64,000 nucleotides of DNA. It comes from Physella acuta (lineage: Eukaryota > Mollusca > Gastropoda > Physidae). Shown one piece after another: positions 40,828 to 54,228 of this stretch. Position numbers and translations under genes: made by a program. The stretch is from positions 269,501 to 333,500 of the forward strand of contig NW_026731977.1 in NCBI RefSeq assembly GCF_028476545.1, in the 5' to 3' direction. Position 1 is the stretch's first letter; every line of letters begins with the position of its first letter. The notes under the pieces are model-generated. The model worked only from the letters and a program-made list of their open reading frames with translations. It was not told the DNA's origin and did not search any database.

Positions 40828-41660
40828 GTCAGTCCTGGAGTTTAGAGAGTTTAGTAATCCAGGAGTTTATAGTAATCCAGTGTTTAGAGAGTATTAATCC
40901 AGGAGTTTATAGTAATCCAGTGTTTAGAGAGTATTAATCCAGTGTTTAGAGAGTAGTAATCCAGGAGTTTATAGTAATCCAGGAGTTTAGAGAGTAATAA
41001 TCCAGGAGTTTATAGTAATCCAGGAGTTTAGAGAGTAGTAATTTAGGAGTTTATAGTAATCCAGGAGTTTAGAGAGTAGTAATCCAGGAGTTTATAGTAA
41101 TCCAGGAGTTTAGAGAGTAGTAATCCAGGAGTTTATAGTAATCCAGGAGTTTAGAGAGTAATAATCCAGGAGTTTATAGTAATCCAGGAGTTTAGAGAGT
41201 AGTAATTTAGGAGTTTATAGTAATCCAGGAGTTTAGAGAGTAGTAATCCAGGAGTTTATAGTAATCCAGGAGTTTAGAGAGTAGTAATCCAGGAGTTTAG
41301 AGAGTAGTAATCCAGGAGTTTAGAGAGTAGTAATCCAGGAGTTTAGAGAGTAGTAATCCAGGAGTTTAGAGAGTAGTAATCCAGGAGTTTAGAGAGTAGT
41401 AATCCAGGAGTTTAGAGAGTAGTAATCCAGGAGTTTATAGTAATCCAGTGTTTAGAGAGTATTAATCCAGGCGTTTAGAGAGTAGTAATCCAGGAGTTTA
41501 GAGAGTAGTAATCCAGAAGTTTAGAGAGTATTAATCCAGTGTTTAGAGAGTATTAATCCAAGAGTTTAGAGAGTATTAATCCAGTGTTTAGAGAGTATTA
41601 ATCCAAGAGTTTAGAGAGTATTAATCCAGGAGATGAGATATTAGTAATCCAGAATTTTAG
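40828..41660. repeat. Tandem repeat, 19- and 22-bp subunits in a ~41-bp dimer
   Basis: The phrases agtaatccaggagtttatag and gtaatccaggagtttagaga alternate in the first half (dimer period about 41 bp). The second half uses mostly the 22-bp form and ends in decayed copies. Confidence 0.93.
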
Positions 41661-42071
41661 AGAGTTTAAAGCGCACTGAAATTATTGCCGAACTCCGTCT
41701 CAAAAAGATCATCTTAGCATCTCTGTAATGAATTGTTTCATTTTTACACAATGATGCTTGGGTCTGCCTTGTTTAAAGATTTTAAAAATTATAAAATGAT
41801 CATTTAGATCAGATAAAAAACGTGTTTGTTTTACATGTTAAAAACGTTTGTTTGAAACTGTTTTTTTTTTCTCTTCTAAATGTGAACCCTTGTTTGAATA
41901 TCTTGCTCGAAAATAAATAAATGCATGTCTGATCACATTTTTTACAAAACGTCGTCTTAGAAAGGTGGGGCGTGCATCTTTTTGATAGAAATATCAGGGG
42001 CATGATGAGCACATGGCTTGCATGTTGAGTGAGCAAAATATTACTGGAAATGATTTCTTTATTTAGCTTCG

Positions 42072-42121
<50 letters not shown>

Positions 42122-42539
42122 GACAAAGTACCGATTTCTGAACGTTATATGTTGGTGAAGACGGAACGTAAAATTAAGAATACGTTCTCTTATTTATGAT
42201 GACTAAACCAAAAGTAACAACGCACGCTCAGTTTGTTAATTAAATAATCTCTGCTTGTATCGTGTAGCATGCATGTCATTGCTCGTGAGCTGACGAACAA
42301 GTAGAAACAAGGCACACAATTCATCTCCAGGACCAGCCCTAGCTCCAGAGATTACCTCCCTTTACTGCCTTCCAGCTATGCCAGGTATCCTAGCTTGACG
42401 TGAGTGCCGGGGTCTACCACATGAGACGCCAGGGTTGTTGCCATAGCAACGCCATACCTCATCACTGTCTCAATGCGGGGGAAATAAAACATGCACCTGG
42501 ATACGCTATCAACATTATAATATGGTTTAACCTCACCTG
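41661..42539. other. Unique sequence with a (TA)n tract at 42079-42119
   Basis: AT-rich to about 42240, then a more GC-balanced patch (42300-42500) with an X-box-like palindrome. No exon could be supported. Confidence 0.5.
42437..42450. promoter_or_regulatory. X-box-like RFX site candidate
   Basis: The text gttgccatagcaac is an imperfect palindrome matching the RFX half-sites GTTGCC and GGCAAC/AGCAAC with a two-base centre. RFX factors use such sites upstream of cilia genes in animals. No gene start is seen nearby, so function is unproven. Confidence 0.3.
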
Positions 42540-42762
42540 TCTGACACGATATTAACATAGTAGCATACACTAATCTCACCTGTATGTAACTATCTCAGTA
42601 TAGTAGCATACACTAACCTTCTGTAACTATCTCAGTATAGTAGCATACACTAACCTCACCTGTATGTAACTATCTCAGTATAGTAGCATACACTAACCTC
42701 ACCTGTATGTAACTATCTCAGTATAGTAGCATACACTAACCTCACCTGTATCTCAAAATAGC
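42540..42762. repeat. Tandem repeat, about 43-bp unit, 5 copies
   Basis: Units carry ctcagtatagtagcatacac and taacctcacctgtatgtaac. The first copies are shortened. Confidence 0.93.
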
Positions 42763-43574
42763 ATACTCTAGAGTTATCACTCTGCCTCTACCTCAACATA
42801 TTAGGATACACGAAGCAAGACTGTAAGATATACTTAGAACGAAATTAATCTTACATAACAAACCTCTTCCGTTATAGAACAAATAAATATCTGTTTGCGT
42901 TTTTATGACCGAGTGTAGAAAATGATAAGAACAGCTGGATGCACATTTACCTCAGCTTATTCCCAACACTTTCGCATGCAGCTAATTTTTTAGCGATCAA
43001 AATTTATCAATCTTGTGGAGAGACAGTAGTCAAGAGACGTGTTGATAACAGCCATTATGATTTCAAGTGGTAGATAAAGCTAGTATTTTCTTCTCAAAAT
43101 CTTGTTTACATTACGTTTTAGAGTTGCGTCCACTTGAAATATTTGGTAAACAGATGGCGCGTTATTCTGCTGTTTAATATTCATTGGAATATATTTTGTG
43201 TGTGAGCACTCTCATGTGATAGACACTCACTTATCATGTTCGTAAATTAGTACTAGGGGACACACATATATACACACAAGCCCATACAGACACATATCCA
43301 AACCTACATACACACACACATACACACAACTATATAGAGACACAAACTGACGCACATAGAAATGAACAGAAATAAAAATACATAAAATACAGACATTTTC
43401 ATATTTGATATACTCAATATCAGACAAACGTATAAACAAACAAATAAAACAGAAGCGGCGTATTGAGATAAATAATATAATTACGTCATTTATCATAATG
43501 TGATTCTTTTATCTTATAAAAACCTAACATCAAACATACAGACAAACTTTGAGCGTGATACTTGTGTAATCGTG
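42763..43574. other. Unique AT-rich sequence, no gene seen
   Basis: A CA-rich stretch lies at 43258-43345 (acacacatacacac type). Nothing else is recognised. Confidence 0.5.
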
Positions 43575-43715
43575 TATCTATCTGCTTCTGTTGTGATTGT
43601 ATCTACATATCTATCTGCTTGTGCTTAGATATGTTGCAATATATCTATCTGCTTGTGTTTAGATATGTATCTACATATCTATCTGCTTGTGTTGTGATTG
43701 TACCTACATGTCATA
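43575..43715. repeat. Degenerate repeat, about 33-50-bp spacing
   Basis: The phrase tatctatctgcttgtgttta recurs four times with variable intervals. Confidence 0.75.
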
Positions 43716-43851
43716 CTGCTTGAGTTAATCATATTTCACGAGCTACTGATAGTGTTTCAAAGCAAATACTTTTAGTTGCAGCATTGGTAGATTATGAATT
43801 AATAAAAAGTAGAAAATAAAACAAATATAAAAAAACAACTTTCTAATAGCC

Positions 43852-44011
43852 AGCTTTTAAATGTAATGAAAATCAGAAAATAAAGCTAATTTGCTTTCTT
43901 TCATAAAAGCTTGTATTGCTAAAATATGTAAAAGATCTTATGAGTAACCACAGCTTTTATGAAAGAAAGCAAATTAGTTTCATTTTCTTATTTTCAGTGC
44001 ATTTAAAAGCT
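43852..44011. repeat. Imperfect inverted repeat, ~60-bp arms, 39-bp loop
   Basis: The left arm (43852-43912) includes ctaatttgctttctttcata. The right arm (43952-44011) includes tatgaaagaaagcaaattag, an exact inverse over 20 bp, with a less exact match over the rest. It may be a small foldback element or hairpin. Confidence 0.8.
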
Positions 44012-44191
44012 TGTAATCAAAAAGGTATTTATTTTTGTTATTTAACGCCTACTGTTGCCGGTCCGGTTCTCCCGACTGATGGACGACTAGTTACGCCACT
44101 GTCCGTTTGGTGTGCACATATTTTAAAACACCGCATCTTGCTTTAAAACAACCTAATCCCACTCTCACCCTGTAACGATACACCTAACCAC

Positions 44192-44195
<4 letters not shown>

Positions 44196-44235
<40 letters not shown>
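44196..44235. repeat. (TA)n microsatellite
   Basis: About 40 bp of TA. Confidence 0.95.
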
Positions 44236-44240
<5 letters not shown>

Positions 44241-45160
44241 CAGTCCTTATATATTAAATTTTGATGTTTCAACGGTGCACCCCCAATAGGGTTCCATTTT
44301 GTTGGGGAAAAAATAGAGTTAAAATATTTTTTAAATCGGATTATATTTGGGAATCTCTACCTGAGCCAGAATACTTAGCATTTTTAAAAGATTCTATTTG
44401 CCTTTTAAAAAACAAAGAATACATATATGCTCCTTGCAATGAAGTATCTACGAATTATACGTGTTTAATATATTTTTGTTTCTTATCTTAACTACGTCTG
44501 TCATAAGGATTTTTAAAAAAGTTGAATCTTTGACCTTTTATCATATGTTCACTTAATAGTAATTTGTCCATTCAATGTAATCATACTAATTTTTTTTTAA
44601 ATCTTTATTAAAATATGGCAAAAGATATTTCATCAATTCAAATATTTTTAAAAACGGCCCTCAACCACTCATTGAAAATCATAACAATTGTTTTCCATGA
44701 TAAAATACACAATAGCAGTCAATGAGGTATAGCCTGGTAGTGTCATTATATTAAATAATATCACCACAACACCCTGACCATACTAATCCAAATTAAAAGT
44801 ATAAGTGTAATCTAAATTACTATTATTTGACTAATAAATATTTCTTGGAATTTTAAAATTTTCTAGTCTTAATTAATTAAAGCGGAAGTCATTTTGTACT
44901 TATTTTTCAAATGTTATAAAATATTCACTTTTGGTTGAAAATATGCTTTCTGGCAACAAACATTTGGAACCAGAGTTTCAAGTCTAAATATAGAAGTGGT
45001 GTTTTGTTAGCTTCAATCATAACTTTGCAATTGACTCTTCATTTTAATGACTGTTTGTTGTTTCTTAATCTATTTATTAAATGATTGTTGTTACAAATAT
45101 TAAGTTACCCTTTTGGACCTTACAAAATTTTGTTTGAACGGATAGTATGATCCCAACCAC
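44236..45160. other. AT-rich unique sequence with one unexplained open frame
   Basis: A 76-codon plus frame at 44261-44491 has ordinary amino-acid composition (FWGKNRVKIFFKSD-like start, no low complexity). It could be a scrap of a decayed mobile-element gene, but I recognise no motif and do not call it. The remaining sequence holds nothing. Confidence 0.35.
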
Positions 45161-45412
45161 ATTTACAATCGTTAGTCAGGCACCCATCGCATGTAGCTGA
45201 GCTGATGGACCTCTTACAAACGTGAGTCAGGTACCTGTCACATGTAGCTGATAGACCTCTTACAAACGTGAGTCAGGTACCTGTTACATGTAGCTAATAG
45301 ACCTCTTACAGACGTAAGTCAGGTACCTCTCACATGTAGCTGATAGACCTCTTACAAACGTAAGTCAGGTACCTGTTGCATGTAGCTGATAGACCTCTTA
45401 CAAACGTGAGTC
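45161..45412. repeat. Tandem repeat, about 46-bp unit, 5 copies
   Basis: Units carry gatagacctcttacaaacgt and gagtcaggtacctgtcacat. Confidence 0.94.
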
Positions 45413-46382
<970 letters not shown>

Positions 46383-46383
<1 letters not shown>

Positions 46384-47799
46384 ATAATAAATCTGTTTTT
46401 CAGGTATTGACAGTTTGTCTGAACATACCGTTTAGCTTCTAAAAATTCATTTCAATGTATCCATTTACCCACATCCCCAACAGTGCTCACCAACGGTCCC
46501 CATTGTGTGGCTGTATTAGCACAGCTTAGGTTAATCTGTGTGTTGGGTTTGTGTTGAGCAAGGTCCCAGCCGTGCAACACTAGACGGGGAAACAACAGAT
46601 GGGTGCAGTGACTCGCTGCACATGTTTCCACTTCTCAGTCACACTTGTTGTGAGGTCTCTGTTCGGTGTAGTCATTTGTTAGGTCTCTTTTCAGTGGGAT
46701 CTTTGATTAGGTCTCTGTACAATGTAGTCATTTGTTAGGCTTTTTGTTTAATTTTAATGTCTTCGTGAACTGGAGTTATAGGTTAGGTCGTGGAGTGGAC
46801 TCAATCGTTAGGTCTTCGCTAAGACTTTTGTTAACTACAGCATAGTAGTTCGAAGGCATTTTGTGTGCGAACGTACAAGAGAAATAAATGTGATGACTGC
46901 TGTACTTTAAAAGTTTTTTTTACCATTTCCCTGATTGGATGTGATATGTTACAAGTGTTTTCCGGCTAGTAATCACATACAAACTGTGAACGTTCAAAAC
47001 ACATGGAGCTCTTATAATGGTACGATTTATTTCGGATTTTTTTTTCATACATTTTACTATAAAACAACACTGAAAAACAAATGAAAAGCCAGCTATCTTG
47101 AATGAGGGGTGGGGGGGGGGGTGAGAGAGTGTGGGGGATGGACATTTGGAAATATTTTGACCAAAAAACCGAACAATGGACTTAAAATTGTGTGCTTACT
47201 GGAAATGTTTTGATAGTATATACATTACTATGTATATATTACAGTATATTACAGTATATACATTACTATGTTCTTAACAATTCTTAAAGTATTATTGTCA
47301 ACTTATCGACGGATCAGAGGGGGGGAAGGGGAAACGACTTGGAGGCTTAGCCAGCCCACACCCCGTGTTTTTTCCAAACTTTTTTCTTGGGTGGGGGTGT
47401 GGAAGGGGAAGGGGCGCTTGAAATTTTGACTGAAATTTTTTTCCGGGGAGGAGGCGGACACAGTTAAAGTTATATATTTCGTTCTGAGGGGGGGGGGGGG
47501 GGGGGTCGGTAGACAATTTTCGGGGAAGCTGGGTGGGGGGGGGGGGGGTCTGCGAACCCCCGAAGAGATGCCTGGAAAAAACTCTGCCCACACCAACTCA
47601 CAGACATATACGTTAAATACATCTGCATTCCTAAACCCTACCCCAAAAATTATCAACAACTGTTTAACAAAATATTTTACATGCATCCGTCGTTCTATTA
47701 AACGTGAAGTGCATTATTACACCGGGGAGCAAATAACTTGATTTGGACATGTATTTTAATATTGACAGCGTTAGAATAGTTCTCAAACCTCAAGGTTTA
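46383..47799. other. Unique sequence with short repeats and G runs
   Basis: Around 46650-46740 a phrase like gttaggtctctgttcggtgt recurs three times. G-homopolymers lie at 47110-47119, 47487-47505 and 47535-47549. Minus frames at 47298-47686 are driven by these runs; no gene is supported. Confidence 0.45.
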
Positions 47800-48034
47800 T
47801 TTCGGTTTATCTCAATGTTTATCTCAAGGTTTATCTCAAGGTTTATCTCATGGTTTATCTCAAGGTTTATCTCATGGTTTATCTCATGGTTTATCTCAAG
47901 GTTTATCTCTAGGTTTATCTCAGGGTTTATCTCAAGGTTTATCTCAGGGTTTATCTCTAGGTTTATCTGTAGGTTTATCTCTAGGTTTATCTGTAGGTTT
48001 ATATGTAGGTTTATCTCTAGGTTTATCTGTAGCT
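47800..48034. repeat. Tandem repeat, 12-bp unit, about 19 copies
   Basis: The unit is ggtttatctcaa with variants ctagg, cagg and gtagg. The plus frame of 98 codons (Phe-Ile-Ser-Arg repeats) is an artefact. Confidence 0.95.
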
Positions 48035-49172
48035 TTTAGTTGATTCCAGTGTAGTGTACAGCTCACCACAGCATAAATCCCAAACAAAATACAGCTTAGC
48101 CGAGCCAAACCTCAATAGATGTCTTTCACATCTAAATGCCGATGAAAGCCTCATCACCTCTAGGAGTTGAAAGAATTAGATGGTGATGATTTTCGTTCTC
48201 TAACAAACTTACTCAAACTATCTAACGTATGGAACAGCTGAAATTGTGCCATGTTCTGTGTTTTTTTTTAATTATCTAACAAACTGTAGCCTTACTTGAG
48301 CCATTTCATTTTTGCAACAACTGAACTTATGCCGGGTGATGGCTTTTAATCTCTCATAAGCTAAGGCCATCTGACTTTACAACAAAGTCGGGATCTTGTG
48401 TAGAGTTTTAAACATCTCACATCCAGACAGGAAATAAAGGTTTATCTCTAGATCTACCTGCCTTCCTGCAATAGTTTCAAGTTTGTACAAAAAAAAACCA
48501 CATCAATCTTCTCAAGGCTGATGAGGTTTAAAGTATCGACATCACAGATTGTGAAAACCTTCAGCAGTCTTGTAGCTAACGTTATATGTGCTGTGTGGGA
48601 TGGTTTAGGTTCGTCTATAAATAGGACACGCCTTGAAGAATGACACTAATTATCAATGCGATAATATAGTTCTATAATATAAAACAGACTACTTTAATAT
48701 TCTAGATATAGAGGTCGATTATACAACTCTAGCCTTATATAACTTTATAGCATTAAAGCTCAAAGAATAATAGCTTTACTATTCGACACATAGAGTTGCT
48801 CTCTTGCACTACATAGTTCACCTTTATAGCACGGGATAGCCTAGATTTATAAAACTAGACAGACTAGATTTAGTACACAAGACTGGGTGGGTCAATAACA
48901 TAACACTTAGCCTATATGCTTTATAACTACTCTATGTAGACTAGCTACATTATTTGACACTTGCAGCTAGCTTTATAGAATAAACTATTATATTTAAACA
49001 CTAGACAGACTAGGTTTAGTTTAAAGACATACTAGATTTATATCAGCAGACTGAATGGTGTTATAAGAGCGGTGACCTAGCTTTATAACATTTTACTAGC
49101 TTTATATCAATAGAATTTTACCAGCATTATATATATCAGCTTTATAGCAGACCATTTTCTAGATTTATATTG
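48035..49172. other. Unique sequence grading into proto-repeat
   Basis: The right part (about 48660-49172) is rich in loosely recurring agctttata and ctagacagactaga phrases, the same vocabulary that begins each unit of the following 48-bp array. It may be the ancestral seed or decayed edge of that array. No gene is seen. Confidence 0.5.
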
Positions 49173-52052
49173 CTAGACTAGACAGACGGGCTGAACACCA
49201 CATGAAACATTCAAGCTAACACATACTAGACTAGACAAGCTGAACACCACATGAGACATTAAAGCTAACACATACTAGAGAGACGGGCTGAACACCACAT
49301 GAGACATTAAAGCTAACACATACTAGAGAGACGGGCTGAACACCACATGAGACATTAAAGCTAACACATACTAGAGAGACGGGCTGAACACCACATGAGA
49401 CATTAAAGCTAACACATACTAGACTAGACAAGCTGAACACCACATGAGACATTAAAGCTAACACATACTAGAGAGACGGGCTGAACACCACATGAGACAT
49501 TAAAGCTAACACATACTAGAGAGACGGTCTGAACACCACATGAGACATTAAAGCTAACACATCTAGACAGACGGGCTGAACACCACATGAGACATTAAAG
49601 CTAACACATACTAGAGAGACGGTCTGAACACCGCATGAGACATTAAAGCTAACACATACTAGAGAGACGGGCTGAACACCACATGAGACATTAAAGCTAA
49701 CACATACTAGACAGACGGGCTGAACACCACATGAGACATTAAAGCTAACACATACTAGAGAGACGGGCTGAACACCACATGAGACATTAAAGCTAACACA
49801 TACTAGAGAGACGGGCTGAACACCACATGAGACATTAAAGCTAACACATACTAGAGAGACGGGCTGAACACCACATGAGACATTAAAGCTAACACATACT
49901 AGAGAGACGGGCTGAACACCACATGAGACATTAAAGCTAACACATACTAGAGAGACGGGCTGAACACCACATGAGACATTAAAGCTAACACATACTAGAC
50001 AGACGGGCTGAACACCACATGAGACATTAAAGCTAACACATACTAGACTAGACAAGCTGAACACCACATGAGACATTAAAGCTAACACATACTAGAGAGA
50101 CGGGCTGAACACCATATGAGACATTAAAGCTAACACATACTAGAGAGACGGGCTGAACACCACATGAGACATTAAAGCTAACACATACTAGAGAGACGGG
50201 CTAAACACCACATGAGACATTAAAGCTAACACATACTAGAGAGACGGGCTGAACACCACATGAGACATTAAAGCTAACACATACTAGAGAGACGGGCTGA
50301 ACACCACATGAGACATTAAAGCTAACACATACTAGACTAGACAAGCTGAACACCACATGAGACATTAAAGCTAACACATACTAGAGAGACGGGCTGAACA
50401 CCACATGAGACATTAAAGCTAACACATACTAGAGAGACGGTCTGAACACCACATGAGACATTAAAGCTAACACATCTAGACAGACGGGCTGAACACCACA
50501 TGAGACATTAAAGCTAACACATACTAGAGAGACGGTCTGAACACCGCATGAGACATTAAAGCTAACACATACTAGAGAGACGGGCTGAACACCACATGAG
50601 ACATTAAAGCTAACACATACTAGACAGACGGGCTGAACACCACATGAGACATTAAAGCTAACACATACTAGACTAGACAAGCTGAACACCACATGAGACA
50701 TTAAAGCTAACACATACTAGAGAGACGGGCTGAACACCATATGAGACATTAAAGCTAACACATACTAGAGAGACGGGCTGAACACCACATGAGACATTAA
50801 AGCTAACACATACTAGAGAGACGGGCTAAACACCACATGAAACATTAAAGCTAACACATACTAGAGAGACGGGCTGAACACCACATGAGACATTAAAGCT
50901 AACACATACTAGAGAGACGGGCTGAACACCACATGAGACATTAAAGCTAACACATACTAGACTAGAGAGACGGTCTGAACACCACATGAGACATTAAAGC
51001 TAACACATACTAGAGAGACGGTCTGAACACCACATGAGACATTAAAGCTAACACATACTAGAGAGACGGGCTGAACACCACATGAGACATTAAAGCTAAC
51101 ACATCTAGACAGACGGGCTGAACACCACATGAGACATTAAAGCTAACACATACTAGAGAGACGGGCTGAACACCACATGAGACATTAAAGCTAACACATA
51201 CTAGACAGACCAGCTGAACACCACATGAGACATTAAAGCTAACACATACTAGAGAGACGGGCTGAACACCACATGAGACATTAAAGCTAACACATACTAG
51301 AGAGACGGGCTGAACACCACATGAGACATTAAAGCTAACACATACTAGACTAGAGAGACGGTCTGAACACCACATGAGACATTAAAGCTAACACATACTA
51401 GAGAGACGGGCTGAACACCACATGAGACATTAAAGCTAACACATACTAGACAGACAAGCTGAACACCACATGAGACATTAAAGCTAACACATACTAGAGA
51501 GACGGGCTGAACACCACATGAGACATTAAAGCTAACACATACTAGAGAGACGGGCTGAACACCACATGAGACATTAAAGCTAACACATACTAGACTAGAG
51601 AGACGGTCTGAACACCACATGAGACATTAAAGCTAACACATACTAGAGAGACGGTCTGAACACCACATGAGACATTAAAGCTAACACATACTAGAGAGAC
51701 GGGCTGAACACCACATGAGACATTAAAGCTAACACATACTAGAGAGACGGGCTGAACACCACATGAGACATTAAAGCTAACACATACTAGAGAGACGGGC
51801 TGAACACCACATGAGACATTAAAGCTAACACATACTAGAGAGACGGGCTAAACACCACATGAGACATTAAAGCTAACACATACTAGACAGACGGGCTGAA
51901 CACCACATGAGACATTAAAGCTAACACATACTAGAGAGACGGGCTAAACACCACATGAGACATTAAAGCTAACACATACTAGACAGACGGGCTGAACACC
52001 ACATGAGACATTAAAGCTAACACATACTAGAGAGACGGGCTGAACACCAAAA
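49173..52052. repeat. Tandem repeat, 48-bp unit, about 60 copies (2.9 kb)
   Basis: Units carry gagagacgggctgaacacca then catgagacattaaagctaac then acatacta. Variants (ctagactagaca, catctagacag, accgcatgag, accatatgag, gggctaaac) recur at matching intervals and reveal larger duplications. Edges are degenerate on both sides. As 48 is a multiple of 3, minus frames up to 190 codons open (a 16-residue phrase); they have no gene features. Confidence 0.97.
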
Positions 52053-52688
52053 GGGACATCAGAGCTTACACAAACACACATGTTGCCAGGGTCTCGCTAG
52101 CAAAACAAAGCATTTAAAACAACTGGGTGCGCCTAGCGGGAACAAAAACAATTGAACATTAAAGCTGCACTGAGAATCTACGCTCAAAAACGTTTATTTT
52201 TTTTTATCCACTAACTAGATTTATCCTGCATTTTTTTCATGAGATTTTTCAAACACTCGTCTTTTTTTCTGCTAGCGTGTTACTGCATTCTGTGGGGTCT
52301 TTAGTTAACTTACGTCATACCTCCTTAGTAGAAGTTGTAGAACATGCTCCACTTGCTGTAAAATATGCTCCACCCGTTATTTATACTTCTCCAATTGGGG
52401 ATTTCAAGCATGTCCATTCACATCTAGATCTATTTGTTTTTCTAATGTCCAGTTATATCAAGTGTGTAAATGTGCAGCTCTATCAGGTGTATAAATGTGC
52501 AGCTCATCAGGTGTGTAAATGTGCAATTCTAGCTAGCTCAGTTTTATTAGTGTCTAAAGAACATCTCTAACCGAGGATTAAATTTGTTTAGAGGCTTTTG
52601 TCTTGTTTAGAGTGTTTTAGAGTTTTCAGATGGTTTACTGGGTTTAGAGAGTCTAGAGGGTTTTGAGTATTTGATGGTTTAGTTAGGG
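52053..52688. other. Unique sequence, no gene supported
   Basis: Short repeats of gtgtaaatgtgcagctc near 52455-52525 (three copies). A 97-codon plus frame here has no supporting features. Confidence 0.45.
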
Positions 52689-52770
52689 CAGGGGTCGGCA
52701 ACCTGCGGCTCGCGAGCCGCATTCAGCTCTTTTGAAGTCAGGATGCGGCTCGCCAGTTCATTATAATTAT
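52689..52770. mobile_element. Fragment of a hAT-like element (one terminus)
   Basis: The text caggggtcggcaacctgcgg followed by GCTCGCGAGCC-type sequence is a well-known kind of hAT-family terminus found across animals. The matching opposite end (ggttgccgacccctg) is not present downstream, so the copy appears truncated. How far it extends to the right, perhaps to about 52930, is unclear. Confidence 0.6.
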
Positions 52771-52989
52771 ATATTTTATTTTCATAACTCAGAAAAATAT
52801 TATACTGTAAAAAACAACAAAATAAAAACTGAGAATAGGTGGAGTAGAGCGTATAAGAACAGCTGGCAGCTGCATGTACACAAGGCCTAGTCCCCACAAC
52901 TCTGCTGTGGCCAGCCCCGTGGCAGTGGTTCCATGCTTTCCACTACCGAAGTGCACATTTTAATTTTTTTCTAGTATTTTGAATAGAAG

Positions 52990-53168
52990 GCCTATTTATT
53001 GGGTTTAGGGGGTTTAAGTTGTTTAGAGGGTTTAGGTGGTTTAGAGGGTTTAGATCGTTCAGAGGGTTTAGGTGGTTTAAGTTGTTTAGAGGGTTTAGGG
53101 GGTTTAGAGGGCTCAGCAGGTTTAGAGGGTTTAGATGGTTCAGAGGGTTTAGAGGGTTTAGAGAGTCT
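52990..53168. repeat. Tandem repeat, 9-10-bp unit (gggtttagag)
   Basis: The phrase ggtttagagggtttaggtgg recurs, with a longer period of about 48-60 bp on top (gttgtttagag, gatcgttcagag steps). Confidence 0.9.
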
Positions 53169-54051
53169 CCTGGTCCTGCTATGGCTGCCATATAATCCTT
53201 AAGGCGCCAAAAATCACTGACCTACATTCCCATTAGCGAGCCTCACTTCCTCTGTACCCAGATTACCGAGAGGATTATTTGAGTGATTAATCTTGATTAT
53301 GTTATACAAAACCCTTTAAACCCTGATACGCTGGGAGATTAGAAAAGCTAAGGTGGGACGAACAAAGTTAGGAAAGTGGTGGGATAAAAACAATGAGCCG
53401 GGTAGTACCAGCCCCGTAGAGGGCAGATAACCATCCTTTACTGCTCCGTTTAATTGTGCCCTTCCGTAAGGTGATCTCAGTAATCTCGCTTTAAATACGT
53501 TTATTTTTATTTTAAAATCTCGACCACGATAAGAACTTTAGCAACACGTGTTTCCTGTTCTTTCATTAACCTCTAACCCTCACACCGAAAGTTGTGTTTA
53601 AATATATGACTTCACACACCTGTCAGTCTCCCTCCCGAGACCCTACCCCCCTCCCCGGGGCAGACAGCTGTGCAGAAGGATACAAGTTGGCCCTGTGAGC
53701 TCAACACAAAGATCAAGTAAAGTTTGTAAACACGTTCATGCCTTTTGGTGTTTGAAAGTCGGAAGTTGTTTTTAAGATTATGAAGGAAAAAAATCTGCCA
53801 CATAACAACGTTTTCTATTTGTCGTTAAGTCGCGGTCTCCAGGAGAAAAAAAAACGAGTTATTTCCAAGGCTATTTTGGTCTAAATTCAATCTGTCTGAC
53901 AACAAGTTAGTCTCATCTACTTCCTCTGTAATGTTGACACAAATATCTGCTCGTCTAACCCTAGTGTAGCAGCAGGCTAGAAGGTTAAAGAAAATGGGCG
54001 GTGTCGTCTTATGAGCTATGGTGGTGTTGTCCTTGAAACATTCAAACTTTT
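53169..54051. other. Unique sequence, no gene seen
   Basis: Mixed composition without a splice-bounded open frame. Confidence 0.5.
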
Positions 54052-54228
54052 CTTTGGCTCTGTGGCTCTGTGTGGCTCTGTGTGGCTCTGTGTGGCTCTG
54101 TGTGGCTCTGTGTAGCTGTGTGGCTCTGTGTGGCTCTGTGTGGCTGTGTGGCTCTGTGTGGATCTGTGTGGCTCTGCGGCTCTGTGGCTCTGTGGCTCTG
54201 TGGCTCTGTGGCCCTGTGGCTCTAAGAG
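54052..54228. repeat. Tandem repeat, 7-11-bp unit (tggctctgtg)
   Basis: The unit tggctctgtg switches between 7-, 10- and 11-bp spacings. The Trp/Leu/Cys/Val frame is an artefact. Confidence 0.93.

Noticed and set aside
42376-42579. Minus frame with a possible donor (cag|gtgagg) as a first exon
   Set aside because: The candidate start and donor lie within the 43-bp array edge, where the same text recurs without exon structure.
44261-44491. 76-codon plus frame of ordinary composition
   Set aside because: No motif, no splice sites, and AT-rich surroundings; at this length it can occur by chance.
49231-51620. Cys/Val-rich minus-strand frames that look like a repeat membrane protein
   Set aside because: Translation of the 48-bp array. 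Frames stop wherever a unit length variant occurs, as expected without selection on coding.
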